Positions 51,537-61,360 of a stretch of DNA of 64,000 nucleotides are shown in pieces. The position numbers were made by a program, and so were the translations under genes. Location: NCBI GenBank assembly GCA_052435735.1, contig JBQVNB010000017.1, positions 1 through 64,000 of the forward strand. Reading direction: 5' to 3'. The notes under the pieces were generated by a model. The model was given only the letters and a program-made list of their open reading frames with translations. It was not told where the DNA came from and made no database searches. This stretch comes from Aliihoeflea sp052435735. GTDB taxonomy: Bacteria > Pseudomonadota > Alphaproteobacteria > Rhizobiales > Rhizobiaceae. The number at the start of each line of letters is the position of its first letter. Position 1 is the first letter of the stretch.

Positions 51537-52469
51537 ATGGCCGACATCGTCATCTGCGAATTCATGGACGAGGCGGCCGTCGCGCGGCTGACCGCGCGGT
51601 TCGACACGCTCTACGATCCGAAGCTGGTCGATGAGCCTGAAAGGCTGGCCGAGGCGGTCCGGCCGGCGCGGGCGCTGGTCGTGCGCAACCGGACGCAGGT
51701 GCGCGGCGCGCTTCTGGAAAGCGCCGGGAAGCTGAAAGTGGTCGGGCGGCTCGGCGTCGGCCTCGACAATATCGACATGGACGCGTGTTCGGTGCGCGGC
51801 ATTGCCGTGCATCCGGCGACGGGCGCGAACAATCTCGCCGTCGCCGAATATGTCATCGCCAATGCGATGCTGCTCCTGCGGCGCGCCTACATGTCGAGCG
51901 ATGCGGTGGCGGCAGGCGAGTGGCCGCGTCAAAGAATGATGGGCCGCGAGCTTGCGGGCAAGACGCTGGGGCTGATCGGCTTCGGCGCCATCGCGCAGGA
52001 AGTGGCGTGGCGGGCGCATGATTACGGCATGAGCCTCGTCGCCTACGATCCGCATCTCGATACCGGCCATCCCGCCTGGCAGATCGCGCGCAACGTCTCG
52101 CTCGACGGGCTGATGGAGCTTTCCGACGTCATATCGCTGCATGTCCCGCTGACCGACGCGACGCGGTACATGATCGACGCACGGCGGCTGGGGCTGATGA
52201 AGCGCGATGCGGTGCTGATCAACGCCGCGCGGGGCGGGGTGGTCGACGAGGCGGCGCTGGCCGATGCGCTGCGCGACGGAAAGCTTGGCGGCGCGGCGCT
52301 CGACGTGTTCGAGACCGAACCGCTGACGGCTGAAGATGGCGCGAAGTTCATGGGGCTTCCCAATCTGGTTCTGACACCGCATATCGCGGGCGTGACGGAC
52401 GAATCGAATGTGCGCGTCTCCGACATGATCGCCGGGCTCGTGATCGCGCATCTGGAGACGCAAAGATGA
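51537..52469 (+). CDS. slcC: (S)-sulfolactate dehydrogenase-like 2-hydroxyacid dehydrogenase
   Basis: A 310-residue D-isomer-specific 2-hydroxyacid dehydrogenase. It has a catalytic domain start IVICEFMDEAAVARLTARFD, the Rossmann motif GLIGFGAIAQEVAWRAHDYGMSLVAYDP, and catalytic Arg, Glu and His in NAARGGVVDEAALADAL, DVFETEPL and TPHIAG. In sulfolactate-degrading bacteria SlcC oxidises (S)-sulfolactate to sulfopyruvate. Position after suyAB and before a comC-like gene matches the suyAB-slcC-comC sets. It starts 1 base after suyB stops and overlaps comC by four bases (ATGA). Confidence 0.8.
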   Translation: MADIVICEFMDEAAVARLTARFDTLYDPKLVDEPERLAEAVRPARALVVRNRTQVRGALLESAGKLKVVGRLGVGLDNIDMDACSVRGIAVHPATGANNLAVAEYVIANAMLLLRRAYMSSDAVAAGEWPRQRMMGRELAGKTLGLIGFGAIAQEVAWRAHDYGMSLVAYDPHLDTGHPAWQIARNVSLDGLMELSDVISLHVPLTDATRYMIDARRLGLMKRDAVLINAARGGVVDEAALADALRDGKLGGAALDVFETEPLTAEDGAKFMGLPNLVLTPHIAGVTDESNVRVSDMIAGLVIAHLETQR

Positions 52470-53470
52470 GCGAGCGCGTTCTGTCGGTCGGCGAAGCCCA
52501 TGCGCTGATCGCCGCCGCGCTGACGGCCAGCGACACGTCGATCGACAATGCCGACGCGGTTGCGCGGGCGCTCGTTGGCGCCGAACTGGTCGGCCAGGGC
52601 GGCCACGGCTTGCGGCGCGTTCCGGCCTATGCGGCGCAGGCGCGGGCCGGAAAGGTCAAGGGCCATGCGGCGGCGCGCGCCGAGCGCGTGCGGCCGGGGG
52701 TGGTCAGTATCGATGCCGCGTTCGGCTTCGCCTATCCGGCGCTTGAGCTCGCCGCCGATCAACTGACCGAAATGACGCCGGAGCAGGGGATCGCGATTGC
52801 GGGCATCCATCGCTCGCACCATGCCGGCGTCGCGGGGCTGGCCGTCGAAGCGCTGGCCGCGCGGGGGCTGGTCGCACTGATGTTCGCCAATGCGCCGGCG
52901 GCGATGGCGCCATGGGGCGGGCGTCGTCCGCTCTTCGGCACCGACCCGATCGCCTTTGCCTGCCCGACGAAAGGCGGCGATCCGATCATCGTCGACGTTT
53001 CGCTGTCCAAGGTCGCGCGCGGCAAGATCATGGCGGCGAACCAGAGACAGGAGCCCATTCCCGAAGGCTGGGCGCTCGATGCCGAGGGCCGGGCGACAAC
53101 CGACCCCAGGGCCGCACTCGCCGGCACGATGATCCCGCTCGGCGACGCCAAGGGGACGGCGCTGGCGCTGATGGTGGAACTCCTGTGCGCCGGGCTGACC
53201 GGCGCGAATTTCGGCTACGAGCAGACCTCGTTCTTCGACGCCGACGGCGATCCGCCGGGAACCGGGCAGGCGATCATCGCCATCGATCCGGGTGTTTTCG
53301 AGGGACATGCGCTGGCGCGGTTCGCCGAGATGGCGGACCAGATCGCCGGCAGCGAGGGCGCACGCGTGCCCGGACATCGCCGCATCGCCCTGCGCGAAAG
53401 GCTTACGAGGGACGGTATCCCTGTCGAACAGGCGCTGATCGACGAGATCGGCGTGATCGGGGCCGCATGA
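52466..53470 (+). CDS. comC: (R)-sulfolactate dehydrogenase-like Ldh_2 oxidoreductase
   Basis: A 334-residue malate/L-lactate/sulfolactate dehydrogenase-type enzyme. It has VGAELVGQGGHGLRRVPAYAAQ near residue 40, a His-rich loop GIHRSHHAGVAGLAVEALA and NADH-site segments GRRPLFGTDPIAFACPT and MIPLGDAKGTALALMVELL. ComC reduces sulfopyruvate to (R)-sulfolactate, the substrate of SuyAB. Together SlcC and ComC invert the stereocentre. It overlaps slcC and the mutarotase gene by four bases each (ATGA). Confidence 0.8.
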   Translation: MSERVLSVGEAHALIAAALTASDTSIDNADAVARALVGAELVGQGGHGLRRVPAYAAQARAGKVKGHAAARAERVRPGVVSIDAAFGFAYPALELAADQLTEMTPEQGIAIAGIHRSHHAGVAGLAVEALAARGLVALMFANAPAAMAPWGGRRPLFGTDPIAFACPTKGGDPIIVDVSLSKVARGKIMAANQRQEPIPEGWALDAEGRATTDPRAALAGTMIPLGDAKGTALALMVELLCAGLTGANFGYEQTSFFDADGDPPGTGQAIIAIDPGVFEGHALARFAEMADQIAGSEGARVPGHRRIALRERLTRDGIPVEQALIDEIGVIGAA

Positions 53471-54474
53471 GCGTCGAGAAATTCGGCCGCACGGATGGCG
53501 AGACAGTGCGGCGCATCACCATTGCCGGCGGCGGACTGACGGCCAAAATCCTGACCTGGGGTGCGGTCGTGCAGGATTTGCGCTTCGAGGGACACGAGCC
53601 GCCGCTGGTGCTCGGCTTCGAGCGCTTCGAGGATTATCCCGTCCGCTCGCCCTTTTTCGGCGCGATCGCGGGACGCTATGCCAACCGCATCCGGCATGGC
53701 CGGTTCGAACTGGACGGGCGGAGGGTTCAGGTCGATACCAATTTCCTCGGCAAGCATCTCCTGCATGGCGGCATCAAGGGGATCGGCAAGCGGGTCTGGT
53801 CGATCGCGGAGGCGGGTTCCGATTTCGTGCGGCTGACGCTGGCCGACCGAAATGGCGAGATGGGTTTTCCGGGCAATCTCGATATCGAATGCCTCTACAC
53901 GCTCGCGGACGGCGCGCTGAAGGTCGGGCTGACGGCGCGCACCGACTCGCCGACGCTCTGCAATCTCGCCCACCACTCCTATTTCAATCTCGACGATGGC
54001 GGTGCGGGCGATGTGCTGGGGCATCGCCTGACGATCGACGCCGCGCGCTACGTGCCCGTCGACGAGGAGTGGATTCCGACCGGCGGCACGGAATTGGTCG
54101 CTGGTGGCCCTTTCGACTTTCAGGAAATGCGTGAAATCGCATGGGAGCGGGGCAGCGCGCCATTCATTTACGACCATAATTGGTGTCTCGCCGATGCAAG
54201 ACGACCGCTGACGCGCGCGGTTCGGCTGGAGGGTGCGCAGTCGGGTCTGGTGATGGATGTCTGGACGAGCGAGCCGGGCCTCCAGTTCTATGGCGGGCAC
54301 AAGCTTGCCATCGACGGGGGCGGGCTGGATGGACGCAGCTACGGCGCATTTGCGGGCCTGTGCCTCGAACCGCAGATCTGGCCCGATGCGCCGAACAATC
54401 CCGACTTTCCGCAGGCGGTGCTGCGTCCGGGCGAAGTCTATGAGCAAAAGACCGAGTACCGGTTCTCGAAGTAG
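53467..54474 (+). CDS. Aldose 1-epimerase (mutarotase)
   Basis: A 335-residue galactose-mutarotase-fold enzyme interconverting sugar anomers. The active-site segments are FFGAIAGRYANRIRHGRFELDG, the catalytic His in NLAHHSYFNLDDGG, the Asp-bearing YDHNWCL, and the end GLCLEPQIWPDAPNNPDFP (Glu). E. coli sulfoglycolysis includes a mutarotase (YihR) acting on sulfoquinovose; this one is GalM-like and could act on that sugar. It is last of the suyA operon and overlaps comC (ATGA). Confidence 0.9.
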   Translation: MSVEKFGRTDGETVRRITIAGGGLTAKILTWGAVVQDLRFEGHEPPLVLGFERFEDYPVRSPFFGAIAGRYANRIRHGRFELDGRRVQVDTNFLGKHLLHGGIKGIGKRVWSIAEAGSDFVRLTLADRNGEMGFPGNLDIECLYTLADGALKVGLTARTDSPTLCNLAHHSYFNLDDGGAGDVLGHRLTIDAARYVPVDEEWIPTGGTELVAGGPFDFQEMREIAWERGSAPFIYDHNWCLADARRPLTRAVRLEGAQSGLVMDVWTSEPGLQFYGGHKLAIDGGGLDGRSYGAFAGLCLEPQIWPDAPNNPDFPQAVLRPGEVYEQKTEYRFSK

Positions 54475-54509
54475 GTGCGTCGGGTTTCGAATTGCATTAG
54501 AAAAAGCAA

Positions 54510-54518
54510 AAACGAAAG
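54510..54518. promoter_or_regulatory. Possible GlpR/DeoR operator half site
   Basis: AAACGAAAG, the reverse complement of CTTTCGTTT, just upstream of the DeoR-type gene. It resembles the GATTTCG repeats before glpD at 55329-55372. Confidence 0.35.
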
Positions 54519-54530
54519 CTGACAGCCCTC

Positions 54531-55295
54531 ATGTTCCTTCTTCCACGCCATGCCGAAATCGTGCAACTCGCCAAGGACAGCGGCCGCGTCCTCGTCGATG
54601 ACCTTGCCGTCCGCTTCGATGTTTCGCCGCAGACGATCCGCAAGGATCTGAACGAGCTTTGCGACAAGCGGCTTCTCGCGCGCATCCATGGCGGGGCGGT
54701 GATCCCCTCGGGCATCGAGAACATGGAATATGAGGCGCGGCGCCGGATCGCTGCCGACGAGAAACAGGGGATCGGCCGTGCCGCCGCGACCTTGATCCCC
54801 GACAATGCGTCGCTCTTCATCAATATCGGGACCACGACCGAGGCCGTCAGCGAGGCGCTGGGCGACCATAAGGGGCTGATGGTCATCACCAACAACATCA
54901 ACGTCGCCAACCGGATGCGGGTGCAGCCCTCCATCGAGGTGGTGATCGCGGGCGGCGTGGTGCGCGGCTCGGATGGCGGCGTGGTGGGCGAGGCGGCGGT
55001 CGACTTCTTCCGCCAGTTCAAGGCCGACTATGCGGTGATTGGCGCATCGGCGATCGACGAGGATGGAGCGCTGCTCGATTTCGACTTTCGTGAAGTGAAA
55101 GTCGCGCAGGCGATCATCGCCAATGCGCGGCACGTCATCCTCGTCGCCGACTCCACCAAGTTCGAGCGCACCGCCCCAGTGCGGATCGCGCATCTGTCTC
55201 AGGTTTCGAGCTTCGTCACCGACCGGTGCCCGAGCGGCGAGATCAGGCGGGTTTGCAAAGAAGCGGGCGTGCAATTGGTAGAGACCGCACGCTGA
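54531..55295 (+). CDS. glpR: DeoR/GlpR family transcriptional regulator
   Basis: A 254-residue repressor with the DeoR helix-turn-helix LPRHAEIVQLAKDSGRVLVDDLAVRFDVSPQTIRKDLNELCDK. The sensor domain follows (DNASLFINIGTTTEAVSEAL, NNINVANRM, GGVVRGSDGGVVGEAAVDFFRQFKADYAVIGASAIDEDGALLDFDF). Neighbouring glpD and glpK and the sequence type suggest GlpR. E. coli sulfoglycolysis uses another DeoR protein (CsqR), so a role in sulfosugar control is not excluded. It is monocistronic before glpD. Confidence 0.88.
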   Translation: MFLLPRHAEIVQLAKDSGRVLVDDLAVRFDVSPQTIRKDLNELCDKRLLARIHGGAVIPSGIENMEYEARRRIAADEKQGIGRAAATLIPDNASLFINIGTTTEAVSEALGDHKGLMVITNNINVANRMRVQPSIEVVIAGGVVRGSDGGVVGEAAVDFFRQFKADYAVIGASAIDEDGALLDFDFREVKVAQAIIANARHVILVADSTKFERTAPVRIAHLSQVSSFVTDRCPSGEIRRVCKEAGVQLVETAR

Positions 55296-55328
55296 GTGCG
55301 TGTGGCGGAAACCGGCGATAGCGTCTTG

Positions 55329-55372
55329 GATTTCGATGAAGTTTCATTTAGATTTCGTTTGATTTCGAAATC
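55329..55372. promoter_or_regulatory. glpD operator region: repeated GATTTCG and a perfect palindrome
   Basis: Three copies of GATTTCG (55329, 55351, 55361), and GTTTCAT at 55341, in the 88 bases before glpD. The last copy forms the perfect 12-bp palindrome GATTTCGAAATC (55361-55372), 12 bp upstream of the start codon. These are typical of GlpR/DeoR operators. Confidence 0.6.
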
Positions 55373-55383
55373 GGATAATCGAC

Positions 55384-56889
55384 GTGCCTGACGAAACGAT
55401 CCACGATATCTTCATCATCGGTGGCGGCATCAACGGCTGTGGTATCGCGCGGGACGCAGCCGGGCGCGGCTATTCGGTGTTCCTGGCCGAGATGAACGAT
55501 CTTGCGAGCGGGACCTCGTCCTGGTCGACCAAGCTGATCCATGGCGGGCTGCGCTATCTGGAGCACTACGAGTTCCGGCTCGTGCGCGAGGCGCTGGAAG
55601 AGCGCGAAATTCTATGGGCGAACGCACCGCACATCATCTGGCCGATGCGTTTCGTCCTGCCGCACCATAAGGGCTTGCGCCCGGCCTGGCTCCTGCGGCT
55701 CGGCCTTTTTCTCTACGACCATATCGGCGGGCGCAAGCTCTTGCCGAAGACGCGCGTCCTCGACATGACGACCGATCCGGCAGGCTGGCCGTTGAAGCCG
55801 CTTTTCTCGAAGGCGTTCGAGTATTCGGATTGCGGCGTCGACGACGCGCGGCTCGTCGTGCTCAACGCGCGCGACGCGGCCGACAAGGGCGCGGTGATCC
55901 GCACCCGCACCAAGGTCGTCTCGGCCAGACGCGAGGCGGATGTCTGGTCGGTCGGGATCGAGGATCAGGCGAGCGGAACGTGCGAGACGGTGCGCGCGCG
56001 GCTTCTCGTCAATGCGGGCGGGCCGTGGGTCGACCATGTGCTGGCCGAGACGGTGGGCCGCGGGAACGTGCAAAATGTGCGACTCGTCCAGGGCAGCCAC
56101 ATCGTCGTTCGAAAAAAATTCGACGATCCGCGCGCCTATTTCTTCCAGAATGCCGACGGGCGGATCATCTTCGCCATTCCCTATCATGACGACTTCACCA
56201 TGATCGGGACGACCGACCAGGATTATGACGGCGATCCGAAGGACGTCGCGATCAGCGAGGCAGAGATCGACTATCTGTGTGCCTCGGCGAGCGAATATTT
56301 CGCCGAGCCGGTGCGCCGCGAGGACATCGTCTGGACCTTCTCAGGCGTGCGCCCTCTCTATGACGACGGCGCGTCGAAGGCGCAGGAGGCAACGCGCGAC
56401 TACGTGCTGAAAGCCGATACGGACGGCGTGCCGCTGATCAACATCTTCGGCGGCAAGATCACCACCTATCGGCGGCTGGCCGAATCCATGCTCGCCAGGA
56501 TCGAGGGTCTGATCGGGGCCAAGGGCCGGCCGTGGACGGAGCGGGCGACGCTGCCGGGCGGCGATTTCGCGGTCGGCACGTTCGACGAGACGGTGCGCAG
56601 GCTGCAGGCCGACTACGCATTTTTGGATCATGATCATGCACGGCGCTTGACGAGGCTCTACGGCACGCGGGCGCGCAGCATCCTCGGCTCGGCGACAACG
56701 ATCGACGATCTGGGGCGTCATTTCGGCGCCGACCTTTACGAGGCGGAGATCTGCTATCTGATGGCGCATGAGTGGGCGATGACCGCCGAGGACGTTCTAT
56801 GGCGGCGCACCAAGCGCGGTCTGGTCGTGTCCGAGGAAGATGTCGCGCGGCTGCAGACCTTCATGTGCGGGCTCGCCAAGGCTGCCTGA
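55384..56889 (+). CDS. glpD: Aerobic glycerol-3-phosphate dehydrogenase
   Basis: A 501-residue FAD-dependent inner-membrane-associated enzyme oxidising sn-glycerol-3-phosphate to DHAP and reducing ubiquinone. The N-terminal FAD motif is IFIIGGGINGCGIARDAAGRGYSVFLAE. LIHGGLRYLEHYEFRLVREALEERE, VRLVQGSHIVV and a C-terminal EEICYLMAHEWAMTAEDVLWRRTKRGL complete the family. Start GTG 55384. It is preceded by repeated GATTTCG operators, and glpK follows 24 bases later. It takes up glycerol from glycosides such as sulfoquinovosyl glycerol if they are cleaved here. Confidence 0.96.
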   Translation: MPDETIHDIFIIGGGINGCGIARDAAGRGYSVFLAEMNDLASGTSSWSTKLIHGGLRYLEHYEFRLVREALEEREILWANAPHIIWPMRFVLPHHKGLRPAWLLRLGLFLYDHIGGRKLLPKTRVLDMTTDPAGWPLKPLFSKAFEYSDCGVDDARLVVLNARDAADKGAVIRTRTKVVSARREADVWSVGIEDQASGTCETVRARLLVNAGGPWVDHVLAETVGRGNVQNVRLVQGSHIVVRKKFDDPRAYFFQNADGRIIFAIPYHDDFTMIGTTDQDYDGDPKDVAISEAEIDYLCASASEYFAEPVRREDIVWTFSGVRPLYDDGASKAQEATRDYVLKADTDGVPLINIFGGKITTYRRLAESMLARIEGLIGAKGRPWTERATLPGGDFAVGTFDETVRRLQADYAFLDHDHARRLTRLYGTRARSILGSATTIDDLGRHFGADLYEAEICYLMAHEWAMTAEDVLWRRTKRGLVVSEEDVARLQTFMCGLAKAA

Positions 56890-56913
56890 CAGACCAGTAT
56901 CGGGGAGGATTTC

Positions 56914-58401
<1,488 letters not shown>

Positions 58402-58429
58402 GGTCAGCGCCGAAGTTCTTTGTGAATTG

Positions 58430-58571
58430 ACCCCCACCCTTTATCCCTCTCCACAAGGGGAAGGAGGGCGTCAGCGTCGCGCCTGACTTATTGATGAGTC
58501 ATCCAGTTTGAAGGATTGGGCTCCACGTGGATGCCTTCCTCCCCTTGTGGGGAGGGATAAAGGGTGGGGGT
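58430..58571. repeat. Rhizobial-type palindromic intergenic element B
   Basis: Outer perfect 20-bp arms at 58430-58449 and 58552-58571, then imperfect inner arms around the CCACAAGGGG/CCCCTTGTGG core. It lies between two convergent genes (glpK and the cobalamin ABC ATPase) and may act as a bidirectional terminator or mRNA stabiliser. Confidence 0.85.
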
Positions 58572-58603
58572 CTCCTTCGACCGAACTCCACGGCCCGAGC
58601 CGC

Positions 58604-59386
58604 TTAAACCTTCGGACCCTCGAGCATCGCCAGACCTGTCGGCGCGAAGATCATGCCGCATTCGTCGTGGGCGATGTGGGCGGTGATGCCGAAGACTTGG
58701 CGCAGGCGCTCGCCGGTCATGATGTCGGCGGGCCTGCCTTCGGCGACGATGCGGCCTTCGGCCATCACGATCAACCAGTCGCACCAGCGGGCGGCGAGGG
58801 TCAGGTCGTGGAGCGAGACCAGGATGGCGCGGCGCTCGCCGGCGAGGCGGCGGAAGGCGGCCATCATGATCATCTGATGGGCGGGGTCGAGGCCGGAGAC
58901 GGGTTCGTCGGCGAGGAGAATCGGCGTCGTCTGTGCCATGGCGCGGGCGGCGAGGACGCGGGCCTGTTCGCCGCCGGAGAGTTCGGTGACGGGGCGGTCC
59001 GCGAGCGCGGCGATATCCATGGCCTCCATCGCGTCGCTAACGATGGCGAGGTCGTTTGGCGACAGCGCGCCCAAGCCGCGCCAGGGAGAGCGACCGAGGC
59101 GGACGACGTTTTCGACAGATAGCGGCCACGCGATGGCGCGGGCTTGCGGGAGGAATGCGATTTCGCGCGCGCGGGCGCGGTCGCTCATGGCGGCGAGGTT
59201 CTGGTCGTCGAGTTCGACAGTGCCCGAGAAGGGCAGCAGGCCGGACAAAGCGCGCATCAGCGTCGACTTGCCGGCGCCATTGGGGCCGAGGAGGCCGACG
59301 ACTTCGCCGGGCTGAAGCGACAGCGCGACATCGTGGAGGATGGCGCGGCCGGACAGGCTGACGGAGAGGTTGCGGGCGGTGAGCAT
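58604..59386 (-). CDS. btuD: Cobalamin/iron ABC transporter ATP-binding protein (BtuD/FecE type)
   Basis: A 260-residue ATPase. Walker A GLLGPNGAGKSTLMRAL, signature LSGGEQARVLAARAMAQ, Walker B ILLADEPVSGLDP and switch His in LVSLHDLTLAARWCD are present. The C-terminal tail TAHIAHDECGMIFAPTGLAML is typical of this family. It starts at ATG 59386, overlapping the permease stop codon (ATGA). As the last gene of the riboswitch-controlled operon it most likely serves vitamin B12. Confidence 0.85.
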   Translation of the reverse strand: MLTARNLSVSLSGRAILHDVALSLQPGEVVGLLGPNGAGKSTLMRALSGLLPFSGTVELDDQNLAAMSDRARAREIAFLPQARAIAWPLSVENVVRLGRSPWRGLGALSPNDLAIVSDAMEAMDIAALADRPVTELSGGEQARVLAARAMAQTTPILLADEPVSGLDPAHQMIMMAAFRRLAGERRAILVSLHDLTLAARWCDWLIVMAEGRIVAEGRPADIMTGERLRQVFGITAHIAHDECGMIFAPTGLAMLEGPKV

Positions 59387-60363
59387 CAGAACAGCTCCCG
59401 CCGGGCGCGCACGACCAGCCACAGGAAGAAGGGCGCGCCGATCAGCGCCGTCAGCACGCCGACATTGAGTTCGCGCGTCGGCACGACGAGGCGGGCGGCG
59501 ATGTCGGCGCCCAGAAGCAGCGCGCCGCCGCCGAGCGCGCTCGGGACGAGAAGGCTCGAGGGCAGGCGGTCGGTGAAGGGGCGAACGAGGTGCGGGACGA
59601 CGAGGCCGATGAAGCCGATGGCGCCGGCGACCGCCGTGCCCGCGCCGACGGCGAGCGCGGTGCCGAGCACGACCAGGAGCCGGGTCCCCGAGAGGCGGAT
59701 GCCGAGGCTGGAGGCGGCTTCCTCGCCGAGCGACAGCGCGTCGAGCGCGCGGGCGGAGGCGGCGAGCAGGAGCCAGCCGAGCGCCATCAGCGGCAGCGCC
59801 AGCCAGACATGGCTCATTGAGCGGTCGCGCAGGGAGCCGAGCAGCCAGAAGATGATCTCATAGGAGGCGAACGGGTTGGGCGACAGGTTCAGGATGAGCG
59901 AGGTCAGCGCGCCGGTGAGGCTGGTGAGCGCGACGCCGGCGAGGATGAGCGTGAGCGTCGCGCCGTTGCGCGCGGCGATGGCGAGGAGGAGCACGACGGA
60001 CAGGGCTGCACCCGCGAGCGCGCCGGCCGGCAGCGCATAGAGTGAGGCGCCGGCAAGCCCGGTGTAGAAGATCGCCACCGCGCCGAAGGATGCGGATGAG
60101 GTGACGCCGATGAGGCCGGGCTCGGCGAGTGGATTGCGCAAGAGGCCCTGCAGCACTGCGCCGGCGAGGCCGAGGCTGACGCCGATGGTGAGCGCGAGGA
60201 GCGCGCGCGGTAGGCGGATTTCCTGCATGATGATCATGGCGGCCGCGTCGCCGCCGGCGAAGAGGCCGTCGACGCTCGATCGCAGATCGAGATCGGCCGG
60301 GCCGACGAGCAGCGAGGCGGCGGTCAGGACAAGGCAGGCAAGGCCGAGGATGGCGTTCAGCAT
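59386..60363 (-). CDS. btuC: Cobalamin/iron ABC transporter permease (BtuC/FecCD type)
   Basis: A 325-residue polytopic permease with about ten membrane segments. The FecCD signature regions are seen in IMQEIRLPRALLALTIGVSLGLAGAVLQGLLRNPLAEPGLIGVTSSASFGAVAIFY and in AVAGAIGFIGLVVPHLVRPF, plus the ATPase-contact loop before the end. It overlaps the ATPase gene and starts 9 bases after the binding-protein gene stops. The family transports B12, haem or siderophores; the riboswitch points to B12. Confidence 0.9.
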   Translation of the reverse strand: MLNAILGLACLVLTAASLLVGPADLDLRSSVDGLFAGGDAAAMIIMQEIRLPRALLALTIGVSLGLAGAVLQGLLRNPLAEPGLIGVTSSASFGAVAIFYTGLAGASLYALPAGALAGAALSVVLLLAIAARNGATLTLILAGVALTSLTGALTSLILNLSPNPFASYEIIFWLLGSLRDRSMSHVWLALPLMALGWLLLAASARALDALSLGEEAASSLGIRLSGTRLLVVLGTALAVGAGTAVAGAIGFIGLVVPHLVRPFTDRLPSSLLVPSALGGGALLLGADIAARLVVPTRELNVGVLTALIGAPFFLWLVVRARRELF

Positions 60364-60371
60364 CGCGCCTT

Positions 60372-61205
60372 CTACCGCGCCGGATCGCAGGAAGCGATCT
60401 CTTCGCGCAACTCGGTCAAGGCGCGGACGGCGTCGATGACGAACGGCCCGCCGCAGGCCCAGGCACCGCGCGGAACGAACGCGCCGATGCGCGACGTTTC
60501 GAGCGCGCGCAGGGCCGGATGGTGCGCGATCTGGTCAGCGAGGGCAGGGGCGTCCGCCATCGGCTCGGAGACGATGACGATGTCGGGCTGCTGGGAGACG
60601 AGTTCTTCCAGCGGCAGCGGCGTCATGGCGGAATAGCCGAGTTCGGTCGCCAGATTGGTCAGGCCTGCGGCGTCGATGACGCTGTCGGCGAGCGTGCCTT
60701 CGCCAAGGACGACGCCGTTCTGCTCGTAGGCGATGGCGGTCGGTTTCATGGGGCATTGGCGGGCGCGCAGGGCGGCGAGGTCGCGCTCGTAGGCCGATGC
60801 GATGGTTTCAGCCTTCGCGTCCTGCCCGACGAGGGAGCCCATGCGGCGGATTTCGCCGGGGATGGTGTCGACGGACTGGTTATAGGCGAATTCCTCGACG
60901 GCGAAGTCCAGTGTTTCGAGGAGGGCTGTCGTGTTGTGGAGCGAGAAGGTGCCGGTGACGACGAGATCGGGTTTGGAGAGGAATACTTCTTCGGCACGGC
61001 CGCTGTTCTTGGGATAGGGCGCGGCGTCAGTGTGGAGGAAGGAGAGGGAGGGGTCGAGGGAGAGGTCGGAGAGCGAGGCGATCTGTTCGGGCTCGGCGAG
61101 GAGGAGGACGAGTTGGTCGGTGCACACGTTCATCGACATGATGCGGGGGAGGTCGGCGGCGTGGGCAGAGCTCATGCCAATAGTGGCAAAGCATGCGAGA
61201 AGCAC
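60372..61205 (-). CDS. btuF: Cobalamin/iron ABC transporter substrate-binding protein (BtuF type)
   Basis: A 277-residue periplasmic binding protein. The mature part starts near ADLPRIMSMNVCTDQLVLLLAEPEQIASLSD and holds FLSKPDLVVTGTFSLHNTTALLETLDFAVEEF, VSQQPDIVIVSEPMAD and ALETSRIGAFVPRGAWACGG. The signal peptide is odd: GTG 61205 gives LLACFATIGMSSAHA with no positive charges, and the codons before it lie inside palindromic element C. The element may have replaced the original 5' end, so the true start is uncertain. Confidence 0.75.
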   Translation of the reverse strand: MLLACFATIGMSSAHAADLPRIMSMNVCTDQLVLLLAEPEQIASLSDLSLDPSLSFLHTDAAPYPKNSGRAEEVFLSKPDLVVTGTFSLHNTTALLETLDFAVEEFAYNQSVDTIPGEIRRMGSLVGQDAKAETIASAYERDLAALRARQCPMKPTAIAYEQNGVVLGEGTLADSVIDAAGLTNLATELGYSAMTPLPLEELVSQQPDIVIVSEPMADAPALADQIAHHPALRALETSRIGAFVPRGAWACGGPFVIDAVRALTELREEIASCDPAR

Positions 61206-61316
61206 CCCCCTCTGGCCTGCCCGCCAACACCCCCGCAAGGGGGGTGAACATGCTCGTCGCCGAAGCGCTTGATCTCCCCCCTTGAGGGGGAGATGGCCGG
61301 CAGGCCAGAGGGGGGT
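61204..61316. repeat. Rhizobial-type palindromic intergenic element C
   Basis: Perfect 18-bp outer arms (61204-61221 and 61299-61316) and inner CCCCCGCAAGGGGG and ATCTCCCCC/GGGGGAGAT stems. It closely resembles element A. It lies at the 5' end of the btuF-like gene, and its AGAGGGGGG end abuts the GTG start in the same way as for the MalF-like permease. Confidence 0.85.
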
Positions 61317-61360
61317 AGTGACAAAGCACCCACCTTCACGATCTGCCGAACCGTTTTGCA

